Shown here: positions 8,246 through 18,300 of the stretch, piece after piece
How positions within the stretch are numbered: the first letter of the stretch is position 1
Layout: each line of letters begins with the position of its first letter
NCBI RefSeq assembly: GCF_900113705.1
Contig: NZ_FOQI01000001.1
Location: forward strand, 248,001 to 312,000
Source: Collimonas sp. OK307
GTDB taxonomy: Bacteria > Pseudomonadota > Gammaproteobacteria > Burkholderiales > Burkholderiaceae_D
Direction of reading: 5' to 3'
Length of the DNA: 64,000 nucleotides
Notes under the pieces: model-generated
What the model was told of the DNA's origin: nothing
Seen by the model: only the letters and a program-made list of their open reading frames with translations
Database searches by the model: none
Made by a program: the position numbers and the translations under genes

Positions 8246-9370
8246 TCAAGGATTTCCATTGCGGTCCAGCGAAAAACCGAAATCGCCGTCAATCCAGGTG
8301 TCCTTGTCGCGAATAATTGCCTGCGCCGGAAGCGCAGCGGTCTTGACCGAAAAACCCTGCATTTTTTTGACGGCTGTACCGATCGCCATGAACTCGACCA
8401 GTCCGCTGCCAATTTCAGCGATATAGGTTTTTACACCGACAACTTCCTCGGCGCCGAGCGCATCGGCTTCGCTTTTCAAGCGCTCGATCGCAATCTCACG
8501 CGCATCATGAATCAATGTAGTCAGATCGCTGATCTCGCCTTTGGTGAACGATTTGAACGCAGCCATGAAGCCCCCCACCATCCCCAGCGAGTAGATCGAA
8601 GTCGACATCAACAGCTTTACCGGCGCGTAGCCGAGGCTGGTCATTGCCCACAACTCCTCGCCAGTCAGATCGCTGGTGACGGGATTGCCGTCCGCGCTGG
8701 CCGGGAGCGCGCCATGCCGCGATGCCGTGCCGCTCATCAGCATTTCATGTGTCCCCATCCACGGCAGGATGGTGGTGCGGATGCCGACTACAGCGTTGGC
8801 GCCATCGGCCTTGGCCTGGCTGACCAGCCGCTCCAGCGCTTTGTGGCGCGTGGCATTGAAGATATTGCTGTACTCCGCGATTTCGCCGCGCACCAAAGTC
8901 TTCAGCGATCCCATGATGCCGCCGCCGACTCCCATCGAATAGGCGATGTTGCCGAATGCATGCTGGATCGGTTCATAACCGGCATCCATATGGCAATACA
9001 ACTCCTGTGCATCGCCGGCTGTGGTGAAGAAGCGGCCTGACGGGCCGCGCGCGTGGACGCATGAACCCACAAACAAAAACTCGGTGCTGCCGCTGAACGA
9101 TCTCAATTCACTGGAAACCCCTGCTACGCCCGAGGCTCCTGCTTGCATTGCTTCCTTGGTCATGCGTTCGAATGCATTGGCGCGGCCTTCGTGAATCGCC
9201 GCAGTCACTTGCGAGATCTCGCCGCCAAGCATGTTTTTCAAACCGGCGCCGATCCCGCCAAGAAAGCCCATCGAATTGACGCTGTTGCCTACTACGATTT
9301 CACCTGCCGAATAATTCTTTAACGCCAGGCAGAAAATCTCATTTCCGGATAAACCAGTTACTTTAGCCAT
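8246..9370 (-). CDS. triple YbjQ-domain (UPF0145, PF01906-like) protein
   Basis: 374 residues consisting of three tandem copies of a roughly 97-residue unit, at about residues 10-105, 121-217 and 237-334. Each unit has a Gly-rich 'SMGxxGG' stretch, then 'GEI', then 'R..A.ERL...A...GA..VVG(V/I)', and ends with a hydrophobic strand and 'GT/GS'. These are the landmarks of YbjQ, a ring-forming protein of about 105 residues often labelled 'heavy-metal-binding'; the metal role is poorly supported. The C-terminal 40 residues are extra. No signal peptide is seen. The gene lies 117 bases upstream of the flotillin-like gene in the same direction, suggesting a joint membrane-associated role (inference). 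Confidence 0.8.
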   Translation of the reverse strand: MAKVTGLSGNEIFCLALKNYSAGEIVVGNSVNSMGFLGGIGAGLKNMLGGEISQVTAAIHEGRANAFERMTKEAMQAGASGVAGVSSELRSFSGSTEFLFVGSCVHARGPSGRFFTTAGDAQELYCHMDAGYEPIQHAFGNIAYSMGVGGGIMGSLKTLVRGEIAEYSNIFNATRHKALERLVSQAKADGANAVVGIRTTILPWMGTHEMLMSGTASRHGALPASADGNPVTSDLTGEELWAMTSLGYAPVKLLMSTSIYSLGMVGGFMAAFKSFTKGEISDLTTLIHDAREIAIERLKSEADALGAEEVVGVKTYIAEIGSGLVEFMAIGTAVKKMQGFSVKTAALPAQAIIRDKDTWIDGDFGFSLDRNGNP

Positions 9371-9682
9371 ACGCCATCCTTTTTATCGACAATAAATATC
9401 CAACAGTTCATCGCTAATGCTAGCGGGAATGAACTGAAGACGAATTGATTCTGAACCTTAAATTGCAAGGCAGCTACTGATTTCGGACAATTACGATTCG
9501 AGTATTTCTTCAGCCATGGCGGCATGAATCACTGATATTCAGGCGCGATATTTCTGGCATTTTTTTTGGGAAAAGCGAGAGTATCGAAAGTAGCGATACG
9601 AGCAAATAAATCTGATCCGACACCATCTCGGCACCACAAATGACGCCTCTTGGGCGTCATTCGCAGTACCGTTAAAGCATTT
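9371..9682. other. intergenic region (312 bp)
   Basis: No coding potential was seen. The right part holds the hairpin at 9639-9661 and the left part should contain the promoter of the triple-YbjQ gene. Confidence 0.6.
9639..9661 (-). terminator. probable terminator of the exported lipoprotein gene
   Basis: A perfect 9-bp stem, AATGACGCC / GGCGTCATT with a 5-base loop, starts 22 bases after the stop of the minus-strand gene ending at 9683. On the minus strand the stem ends in ATT and is followed by TGTGG, so the U-tract is short. Confidence 0.5.
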
Positions 9683-10723
9683 TTAGAAATTCACTGCTGA
9701 CTTGACCGACTGCAGCGCGGCATTGTTCAGGAAAATGTAGAAATTCTGAGCAGCGGCGCTGCCGAGCGCGGGTATTTGAAGCGGCGTTCCATTTTTTATC
9801 AGTGTTCCGCTATAGACCGCGCCGTTGCTCTGATAGAAAACGCGGTATTGCGGTATAGCTGTGTTCTGAACAGGTGCCGTGGCAACCCAGGCACGGACAC
9901 CCGCCAGTGTCACGATCTGGCCGTCGCCGATCTGGTAAGTTACGCCATCGGCAGTACTCACGCGCGGGAACAATCCTTCGACAGTCGCAACCGTAGTGGA
10001 ACAAGGACTGACGTTCGGTCCGGTAGTCGCCGTTCCGCCGCAATCGCCGACAAACAACGTATCGCCGACATACTGCCTGACCACCTTCAGATATGCCGCA
10101 CCGGATTGCCAGCTGGCCTGTTGGTTGTATAGCGAATTACCGTTGATGGTGTTGGTGATGAGCCCGAGCATACTGCCGGTGAAGAGTTCTGCAGGTGAGC
10201 TGCTGATCAGTCCTGACAGTGCCGTCGTGCTATAGCTAGTGCCAAGAAACGTGCGTACAACGGTCTTGCCGTCCGTTGCCAGATAAACTTCCTGGACGTT
10301 AGCCCCCGAATAAGTGACCTGGGGCTGATTGGGGAACGCCTGAACATAGACCGTTCCATTGACCACAATTCTGGTGTTTCCGCTCAACGCCGGCAGTGCC
10401 AGCGTCTTGGCCGCAGTACTGAAAGCGACGGAAACCGTCTGTGCGCCATTGGCCGCGCTCTGCGGGATGCTCGAATCATCCGTATAGAAGTAACTGCCGG
10501 AACTGATTGAGAGCGCGCCTGAAGATGACGTTGTAAATCCCAGTCTTCCAGTCAAATAATGCAAGCCGCCATTTGAGGAAAGCGCTACGCTTTCATAGTT
10601 CTTTTGGGCGTCGCTCACTGCTGGCGTACCTGGTGCAGGCGTGCTGGAAGAACTGCCGCCACCACCACCGCAACCTGCCAGCGCGAGAGTTAACAGGGTA
10701 ACGGTACAGGGGTATATCTTCAT
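9683..10723 (-). CDS. exported lipoprotein of unknown function
   Basis: 346 residues. A signal peptide ends in the lipobox LAGC, followed by a flexible GGGGGSSSSTPAPGTP linker, the usual look of a surface or periplasmic lipoprotein. The body is Ser/Thr/Asn/Gly-rich and apparently all-beta. Two cysteines (DCGG...PCST) may form a disulfide. The ATG at 10723 is chosen because AAAGG lies seven bases upstream; the longer frame starts only with TTG. No recognisable domain. It stands alone between the YbjQ/flotillin pair and the TPS operon. Confidence 0.75.
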   Translation of the reverse strand: MKIYPCTVTLLTLALAGCGGGGGSSSSTPAPGTPAVSDAQKNYESVALSSNGGLHYLTGRLGFTTSSSGALSISSGSYFYTDDSSIPQSAANGAQTVSVAFSTAAKTLALPALSGNTRIVVNGTVYVQAFPNQPQVTYSGANVQEVYLATDGKTVVRTFLGTSYSTTALSGLISSSPAELFTGSMLGLITNTINGNSLYNQQASWQSGAAYLKVVRQYVGDTLFVGDCGGTATTGPNVSPCSTTVATVEGLFPRVSTADGVTYQIGDGQIVTLAGVRAWVATAPVQNTAIPQYRVFYQSNGAVYSGTLIKNGTPLQIPALGSAAAQNFYIFLNNAALQSVKSAVNF

Positions 10724-11247
10724 GAATAACCTTTGCAATTTAAATTTCGATAAATTGAACTACATGGGGGGCATCAAAAAGATCGATACGGACAGCTCGG
10801 TAACAAGTTGCTTTTTTCTATTGGCGCCAGCCGGTAGCGTGATCCGGTGTCTCCATAGCACTCCCCCCCGCTTAAGCATTCGTATTGTTTTCTTGATACA
10901 GCTGGGGGTGAATACTACACAGCAACATGTCAGCCTGATAATGCAAAAGTGTTACAAAATGTACGTATGGCAATAATTGGACATTGCGTTGCCAAGCCGC
11001 AACAAGCGATAATCAGTGTTGGATTTTTGGCACGAAGTGGCGTAGGAATACCCTGCCGGATGCGGATAAGCTAACCGTACTTATCATTCCGGTACTGTCA
11101 CGGCGCAGTGGATGCTAAATTTGTTTCGCCTGATCGGCGGTATTATCGTGTTAAAACATGAAGTGTGTCGTTGCAAAACCTGCGCCTTCGCTTCCCGGCA
11201 ATCGGATCCGCGCGCAGTGCAGGTTTACCCAACTCGCCTGATCTGGT
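10724..11247. other. intergenic region (524 bp) with a weak hairpin
   Basis: The region is AT-rich compared with its flanks, and no supported gene was found. A bulged hairpin at about 11057-11093 (GATAAG / CTTATC core plus CCGG arms) lies downstream of the minus-strand gene ending at 11248 and could end transcription of the TPS operon, though no T-run follows. The promoter of the lipoprotein gene starting at 10723 should lie in the left part. Confidence 0.5.
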
Positions 11248-11841
11248 CTATAAATTGTCGGATGGATTGCAAAATCCCGCGTCGCGCCCTTGTACAGCCG
11301 TCCACTCTATCGGCGAGGAGCTGGCCTCACTTACCTGCAGCAGACAATCGCGGCCATATTCCATGGAAATGGCTTCATAGTTCTTGCCGGCTTCTGGAAC
11401 AAATGAGATCGTTTTCTGGCAAGAGTATTTGGTCGTGCCGGAAAAATAACCAGTACTCAAAAAACTCAAGGTAAACGGCTTGCTGGCTGGAATATATAGC
11501 TCGGACAGAGCAATATTCTGACCCTGAATCAGGGTATAACCCGCCTTGTTTGGCGGCATGGACAGATTCTGGTTGTTCTGGTTTGCAAAACCTTTTTGCG
11601 AAACCACCATGACTCCGGCCCCGGCTTTCCGCCAGTCGACACAACTTGAATCCGGCACACCGCGCACCATTCCATTGGAAACAATGCGAATTTTTGCCCG
11701 CTCACCATCGGCAGGAGCCTGATACGCAGTGGAAAATGAACGGACGGCGGCGATGTTTCCGCATCCGGCCAAGGCCGCGCAAAACATGAATGGCAACGCT
11801 GCCTTGAGTTTTATGAAACGCGATTTTTTTTGAATAGTCAT
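11248..11841 (-). CDS. lipoprotein of unknown function, distal to the TPS operon
   Basis: 197 residues. It starts MTIQKKSRFIKLKAAL and has the lipobox LAGC near residue 27, so it should be a lipid-anchored envelope protein. Several cysteines follow (SSCVDW, YSCQK, RDCLL, GFCN), possibly disulfide-bonded. The ATG at 11841 gives a normal signal peptide; the frame is open further upstream to 11937, but that extension reads as non-signal sequence. It lies 130 bases behind the immunity-candidate lipoprotein, in the same direction, and may belong to the same transcript. No family recognised. Confidence 0.7.
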   Translation of the reverse strand: MTIQKKSRFIKLKAALPFMFCAALAGCGNIAAVRSFSTAYQAPADGERAKIRIVSNGMVRGVPDSSCVDWRKAGAGVMVVSQKGFANQNNQNLSMPPNKAGYTLIQGQNIALSELYIPASKPFTLSFLSTGYFSGTTKYSCQKTISFVPEAGKNYEAISMEYGRDCLLQVSEASSSPIEWTAVQGRDAGFCNPSDNL

Positions 11842-11971
11842 CTTATTTGAATTCAAAGCGTACATTGTCGATAGCATATAGTTGTCCCCAACAGCAATTA
11901 CAAAGCCATAACAGAAGGAAAGGGCCTGCGGTAACAAAAACTTTATTAGTTTAGTTTGCGCGACTCATTTT

Positions 11972-12298
11972 TTATTTTGAAATTCGCACATCCGATTGAC
12001 AAGCTGGGGTATTTTGCGCACTTTGTAATGAACAAATGCCCTTATATCCATCTCGGTATTTAAAGCCATTTTCAAACATGCAGTTTTCTCTTTTCGCCAC
12101 AACCTCACTAGAGTTTCCCCGACTGCCACCTGCAATACTCGGATAACCACACTTAAGCATTGCTGCCTTTACGTCGCTCTCTGTCGCATTGTCTTTCACG
12201 TATAACTCATACATCGGGGGATTTGGCTGAAATGGTCTATAAGCGCAGGCATTTAAAGAAAGCGCCAGCAACATTACACACATAGATTTCCGCACCAT
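11972..12298 (-). CDS. small lipoprotein; candidate immunity protein of the TPS/CDI-like locus
   Basis: 108 residues with the lipobox LNAC at about residue 18. The mature part has the pattern YELYVK...VKAAMLKCGYPS...CMFENGFKYRDG...C...PAC, with conserved-looking Cys, Gly and aromatic positions. This resembles small lipoproteins found near polymorphic toxins (recollection of the family pattern, not a search result). The gene begins 19 bases after the stop of the giant exoprotein gene, with AAGGAAA as ribosome-binding site, exactly where cdiI sits in a cdiBAI operon. A periplasm-facing lipoprotein would fit neutralisation of an envelope-acting lipase-like toxin. The immunity role is inferred from position and localisation. 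Confidence 0.6.
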   Translation of the reverse strand: MVRKSMCVMLLALSLNACAYRPFQPNPPMYELYVKDNATESDVKAAMLKCGYPSIAGGSRGNSSEVVAKRENCMFENGFKYRDGYKGICSLQSAQNTPACQSDVRISK

Positions 12299-12317
12299 AG
12301 TGTTTCCTTTTGCCTTA

Positions 12318-15300
12318 TCAATACTTCTTAACTGGTTTCAAAACGGGGATTTGATATGGCATGTCTCCCCACATCTTTCTACATTCATCACTTGAATCGG
12401 AACCATAGCAATTGTGAGTAGTAATCGGCTGCCCGGTTGCTGCCCTTGCCTCTTCCTTGAGAGTGTTACTACCGTCAGGAAGCGTTCCACCAGTGGCTGG
12501 ATTGTTACCAATCAGAGTTCCAACTGGATCAGCTTTGTGATTTTGGAATTGCAATACCATGTCATTTTTCTGATTGATATCGATCACCGAATCACGATTC
12601 TGCAAATTGCCAAGAATGTTGTCCGCTTGCAAAGCATTGTAGGCCGGGCCATAAAAATTGATGGTGGTCCTATCTAGTGAGCCTCGTGCATCGGGCAAAT
12701 TCTGCATCGATTCCAAGGCATTTCCCGTGGTCATAGCGCCCCGGCTGTGGCCATCAATATGCAGGCCGGTTTCCCCATACAACTGCATTGCATTTTTTGT
12801 TTCCTGCGTTGCATTAGTCAAGCCTGCGAGATCACCTTCCAGGTATTTCTGATAGCCAGCGATCAGCAATTCCGAAATCGTATTATTCGCCTCAGGGAAA
12901 AGAATCATATATTGAGGCCCTTCTTTTGCAGAGCTGTGCTGCACCGCATATTTTGCGGCGCCATCTTCGGTGTTGAAAATGCCGTTATTAGCGATATGCA
13001 CTTTGCCATCGGCACCAGCCACCAGATGGTTTTTTTCATCGTCGGTCAATGCCCGCGTCATTACGTTTCCCTTGGCATCACGCATCACATTGCCATCCTT
13101 ATCCCTAAGCACCTCATACATCTGAGCTTTATCGACAAACATCTTACGATAGGACTCGTCGGTAAACTTGACGGCTTGCTGATAGACAGCCTGTTTGATG
13201 GCTTGCTCGGCCTGTGCGGTCTGCTCCATTGCTTGTACGTCCTGCTTTTGCGCCGCAGTTTGTGAGTTGGCAGTATCACGATTCAAGCTGGCGACGGTGT
13301 CTTGAGCATCCTTTCCGGTAAGCGCTTTCTGTTTATCGCTATCCCCAATAACAACTGTTCCAACACCAACCGCGCTGCGGGTCACTCCGGACGACGAACC
13401 GGAATCGCCGCCGCTATTCATTGCATTACCCACTATACCTTTGGCAACGCCGTACTTCCCTTGCGTCGCCATATCGCTGGAGAGAGAGATACCGCTGCTG
13501 CTGGCGCTTGCATCTGCTCTGTTCTGGATATCGCTTTGCGTCAAAGTATTGGTGACTAGTTTATTCAGATTGTCTGCAATCGCCTTGTCCGAACTGGCAA
13601 TCACGCCACCTTTAAGATCGGTATTGCCATTGACCTTCAGGTTGAATCCGCCGTCGCCGGCTTGAATGCCAGATTGCTCAGTAACGCTGGCGTAGTTACT
13701 GTTGGTCTTGCTTTGATTGGCGCTGACGCTGCCGCTAGACGCGCCATAACAGAAAGGTGGTATGCACAGACTGACGCCCGCTCCCATGCTTTGCTGCTTC
13801 GACGTGTAGGTACTTGTGTCCTGCAAGCTTTCGATATTCAGATCGCCACCAACATTGGCATCTACCTGCCTACCACTGACCACTCCGCCCTTGATATTGG
13901 TGTCCGCGCCGGATACCAGGTTGAGCTTGTTACCTGCATCGACATGAGTATTGGTATAACCGACGTCGTGACCATCAGCGTTGCCCCGCCCACCGGCCAC
14001 TCCTGCATTCAGAGTAAAGCCATTTTGAGTACCACCAATGGCAAAACCGATTCCTACGCTGGCGCTCGATGAACTATTGGTGCTGTGCTGTTCTGCGGTA
14101 TTTTTTCCAGCAATCAGATTGATATCGTGATCGGCCTGGAGCGTAACGTTGCCTCCGCCTTTGATATCACTACCTTGGATCGTCAGATCGCTGTCTTTGC
14201 CCGCTCCGATAGCCGCAATATTGACGTTACCGCCCGCAGTAACAGCCGAGCCTTTGACATTGCTTGCATTTTGCTCGACATGACTTTGATTCTTGCTGGC
14301 GCCGATACTAATACTGACATTGATGCCACCGGCTTGGGCAGGATTATCTGAAACGGCATTTGCTGCGTCAACCGCTGACAACGCGGCGGCGGCAGCCGCT
14401 AGGCCTTGCATGCGCTTATCTTTTGTCTTTTCAGAAGCTTGTTTCATCTGCTGCGCCGTCTGAATCGCGGAAATCACTGGATTAGTGACTTGCAGGGTTA
14501 CACCGCTTTGTTTGAATTTACTATCTTGCGTGCCGCTGCTGGTATCGACAGCCGTTCCGATATTTACTTTTTGCGCAGTAATATCGATATCGCCTTTTGG
14601 CGCAATCACATTGCTGCCAATCTGGTTGTAGGTATCGCCGGCGCCGATGCTGACGTTGCCGCCAATGCTGCCAACGGTGCTGCCGGTATGGGGCAGCTCG
14701 GTGCCAGTCTGTGCATTTTGCTGTTCACGGCTACCAATAGTTACACCTACGCCGCCACCGCTAAACATGCCTGAAGTCTTTTGTTCGGAAAATGAACTTT
14801 GACTGGATGTATTCTGAGCCGCTTCGATATTGACATTGTGTTTAGCGTTTAGCACTACATCGTTGCTGCCGACGATATCGCTGCCGCTGACATTGATGTC
14901 ATGTCCAGCTACGGTCAGCACGCTGTTGCCGGAAATGGTGCTTCCTTCAGATTGTTGTGAGCTGCTGCGATTTGCCAGGGTGGTCGCCGTAGTCGAGAAA
15001 ATGCCGCTGCTCTTGACGTAGCTTTCCTGCACCGCGCTGTGTGCTGTGGTCGCGCTGTGGACCGTTACATCGTTGTTCGCAACCAGCGCGACTTGCCCTG
15101 TCTGAGCTGACAGATATGCTCCAGTCAAGTTGATGTTGCCGCTGCCAGCCTGAGCTACCGTATTGCCGTTGGCATCGGTGCTTCCGCTTGGCGTGCCGGT
15201 GGCTTTAACGGTCAAGTTGTTGCCGGCATTGACGTTACCGCCAGCCAGTGTTTCATCTGCGCTGCCGACGCGGTGATATTCCTTCTTGCCAACCGTCTGG

Positions 15301-18300
15301 ATATCATTGGCGACACTGTTCTTGACAGCTTCAATGCTGACATTGCTGCCGGATAACAGCACATTGTTGGCGGCATTGATGCTAGCACCTTTCAGCGCCA
15401 GGTCACCGCTCCCGCCCTGGCCTGCCGCCACGCCCAGGTTATTGCTAGCGTTGAGGCTGGCGAGCTGATTGCTGACCGTGCTTTCTTTGATAAATCCGGT
15501 GCGCCCTTCGACACTGTGTCCGGCCGGATTTTCAACATTGATCTGATACTGGCCTGTGACGGCGCTGACTTTCACGTCGCGGCCGGCAGTGGCGACCAGG
15601 TTGCCGCCATTCGGATTCGCCGTGCTGGCAGTGCCGACCGCATTAACGTTGGCACCCTTGTCGATCAGGTCACGTGAGGCGCTCAGCGTTACCGTGCCGC
15701 CTTGTACCGTAGCGATACGATCGATATTGGTACGGGTACTGGTTGCTTCCGGATTGACGGTGCCCATGGTACGTGTTTGCAGCACGATATCGCGCCCTGC
15801 CAGCAAGGTGACGTTAGAGTCGTTGCCACTGCCCTGGATCACGCCGGACAGATTGACCAGATCGTTGCGGGCGCGGGCTACGATGTCTTGCCCGCTGATG
15901 CGGCCGCCTTGATTCAACAGATCGTTACCGGCAATCAGCGTGGTGCTGTTGTTAGCGGCAATGCCGCCACTGTTGACCAGGTCCGAGTCTGTTTTGATCA
16001 TCACGTCGCTGCCGGCGATCAATGCACCGCTTTGCTGCAGATCGCCGTTTTGCGGACGTCGCAGGTAGACCTGTGGCACCAGCACCTGCTGCGTGCTGCC
16101 GTCGGCCAAGGTCACGCTGCGGCTAACCAGCCAGACGATGTCGGTGCTGAGATTCGCCATCTGCTCTGCCGACAACGCTACCCCGGGACTCAACTGATAC
16201 TGGTTGACATAGGCGACGCCGGCATTCATCAGCGCCTTGTATTCATCTTCGGTACTTGCATAACCGGTAAGGTAGCGACGTCCCGTCAGCGCCAGGATCT
16301 GGTCGTTGATCAGTTGTTGTTCGTAAAATCCGTCACCGTAGCGTTTCAGGTTGCGCTCTGGATTGCGATTCAGCGCTTGCAGAAAGTAATCGCTGGAGAG
16401 GAACGTATGCTGGTTGGTAAACCGAGGGTCGGTCTCCACCAGGTAGTTGGAGCCTGGTTCCGGATGAATCGTGAACAGGCTGTTGTTCGGCAAGCTCAGA
16501 CGCGGTGGGTTTGTCACCACGACATCGTGCGCGCGCAAACCTGTGCCGTTTGCAGCCACGCTTTGTACTACCGGCAAGGCGCGGCCGATACTGCCCGCGC
16601 CCGCACCTGTCGCCAACACTGCATTGACTGCCTGTGCACTGATGACGCGCGCATTGCCAGTTGCAGTGCTGATGGCGCCTGCGATGCTGCCGTCCGGATT
16701 GGCGGTGGTGACGGCAAGATTGCGGTTGTCGGTCTGGTTGCCGGCATTTTGCTGGTACACCACGGTCGGCAGGTCAACGCTGATGACTTGTGGGGCTGCG
16801 TTATATGGCTGGGCGCCATCCCAGCGGCGGCAATGGCTGCCGCCAAACGTGCCGCAGCTATCCACATGGGTGAACTCGGCGGTGCCGTTATAGGTAGTGC
16901 GGTTTTCACCCTGCGTGGCAAGATTGCGAACCGTAGGTCCAAAGATACCAAGCGTGCCGCCGGCGACGATCTGACTATCTTGATTAGTTACCGAACCATT
17001 CAGCGCCATGTTGCCGCCCGATAGTATTTGTGCCGGCGCGCTGCTAACCACTTCTGTATGGCTTGACGTCGCCGCCACCTTGTACCAGGTGTAATCCTCG
17101 AACTGATCCAACCGGTTGTCTTCTCTGACGCTGGCATTGTAGCTATCGATTTGACTGGCCAGCGCATCCAGCGTCGCTTCGTAAGCCGTACTCCAGGTTG
17201 CATAATCCTTGCGCCACTGCACGCACTGCGGGGTGGTCACATCAATCGGCCCGCTATCGCCGTTACTGAAGCTGCACCCCCCCTTGCCATTGGGCTCGAG
17301 CGGTGCTGCCGATGCCACTGGCGTAACGCCGAACTGTGCAAATACCGGCGAATTCCAGGGATAGTTATCCACTGTATAACCAGGGATGCAGGTCTGGCTG
17401 TCGCCGCCGCCGCTGCAGGAATCGGGCACCACAGTGCGCGCTGTTGTCATAGTGCTGCGTTGACCGTACTTGTCGGGATGGACAATACAATTGACCTTAT
17501 CGCCACCACCTCCCACGCCGAAGCATTCAGATGCCTTGTACTTGGTCGCCGAGCCCGAAGGCTGCACTTGATCCTGGTTAATCGACGGATCGACCACTAC
17601 TCTGGTCAGCAGATGATTGTCGCGATTCACCAAGTTGGCCGCAGTAATCGTCAAATTACCTTGTGCTTCAATCTTGGCGGAGGCATTGAGCAAGTTCTGT
17701 ACCGACCCTTGCAAATTGCCGTTTCCGTCAATCGTGCCCGCAATGCCCAGATCGCCCACGCTGTAGATCAGTCCGCCTTCGGTATTACTAAGGTTCTGAA
17801 CCCCAATCAACAGCGTTTGACGGGCCGCAATGGTACCGCTGCCGCTATTGTTGATGGCGCCGCCGCTGATCCTCAGCAGATCGCCGTAGATGCGGCCGCT
17901 GTTGTTCGTGGTGCCGGCGTTGATATTAGTGGTGACGCCGTCAATCAGGCCGCTGCTGGCATTGGTTAACGTACCGCTGACATTAAGATTGGTAGTCTGC
18001 GCGCTGATCTCGCCGGAATTGGTCAGGTTGCCGGTAGTGACGTTGAGCGTATCACCCGAGGTCATGGTGCCGCTGTTGCTGATGTTATTGGCGTTCAAAG
18101 TCAGGTTTTTCTGGGCCGACAACAAACCGGTGTTGCTGTAATCGCCATTTACGTTCAAGGTGACGGCGTTGCTGGAAGCGATCGTGCCGCCCAGGCTGTT
18201 GCTGCTAGTAGTGATAGTGGCGCTATTGTCACCTACGATCTTGCCGCTGGCGTTATACAAGCCGATGGCGTTGATCGTGACGTCGTGCCTGGCGCTCACC

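Noticed and set aside
12318-13400. VENN or LYN-type CdiA toxin junction
   Set aside because: Searched for by eye in the C-terminal part; neither the enteric VENN motif nor a clear Burkholderia-type junction is present.
15702-17024. 440-codon frame antisense to the giant exoprotein, with many similar frames along it
   Set aside because: Low-complexity composition reflecting the repeats on the coding strand; no start signal and no recognisable domain.
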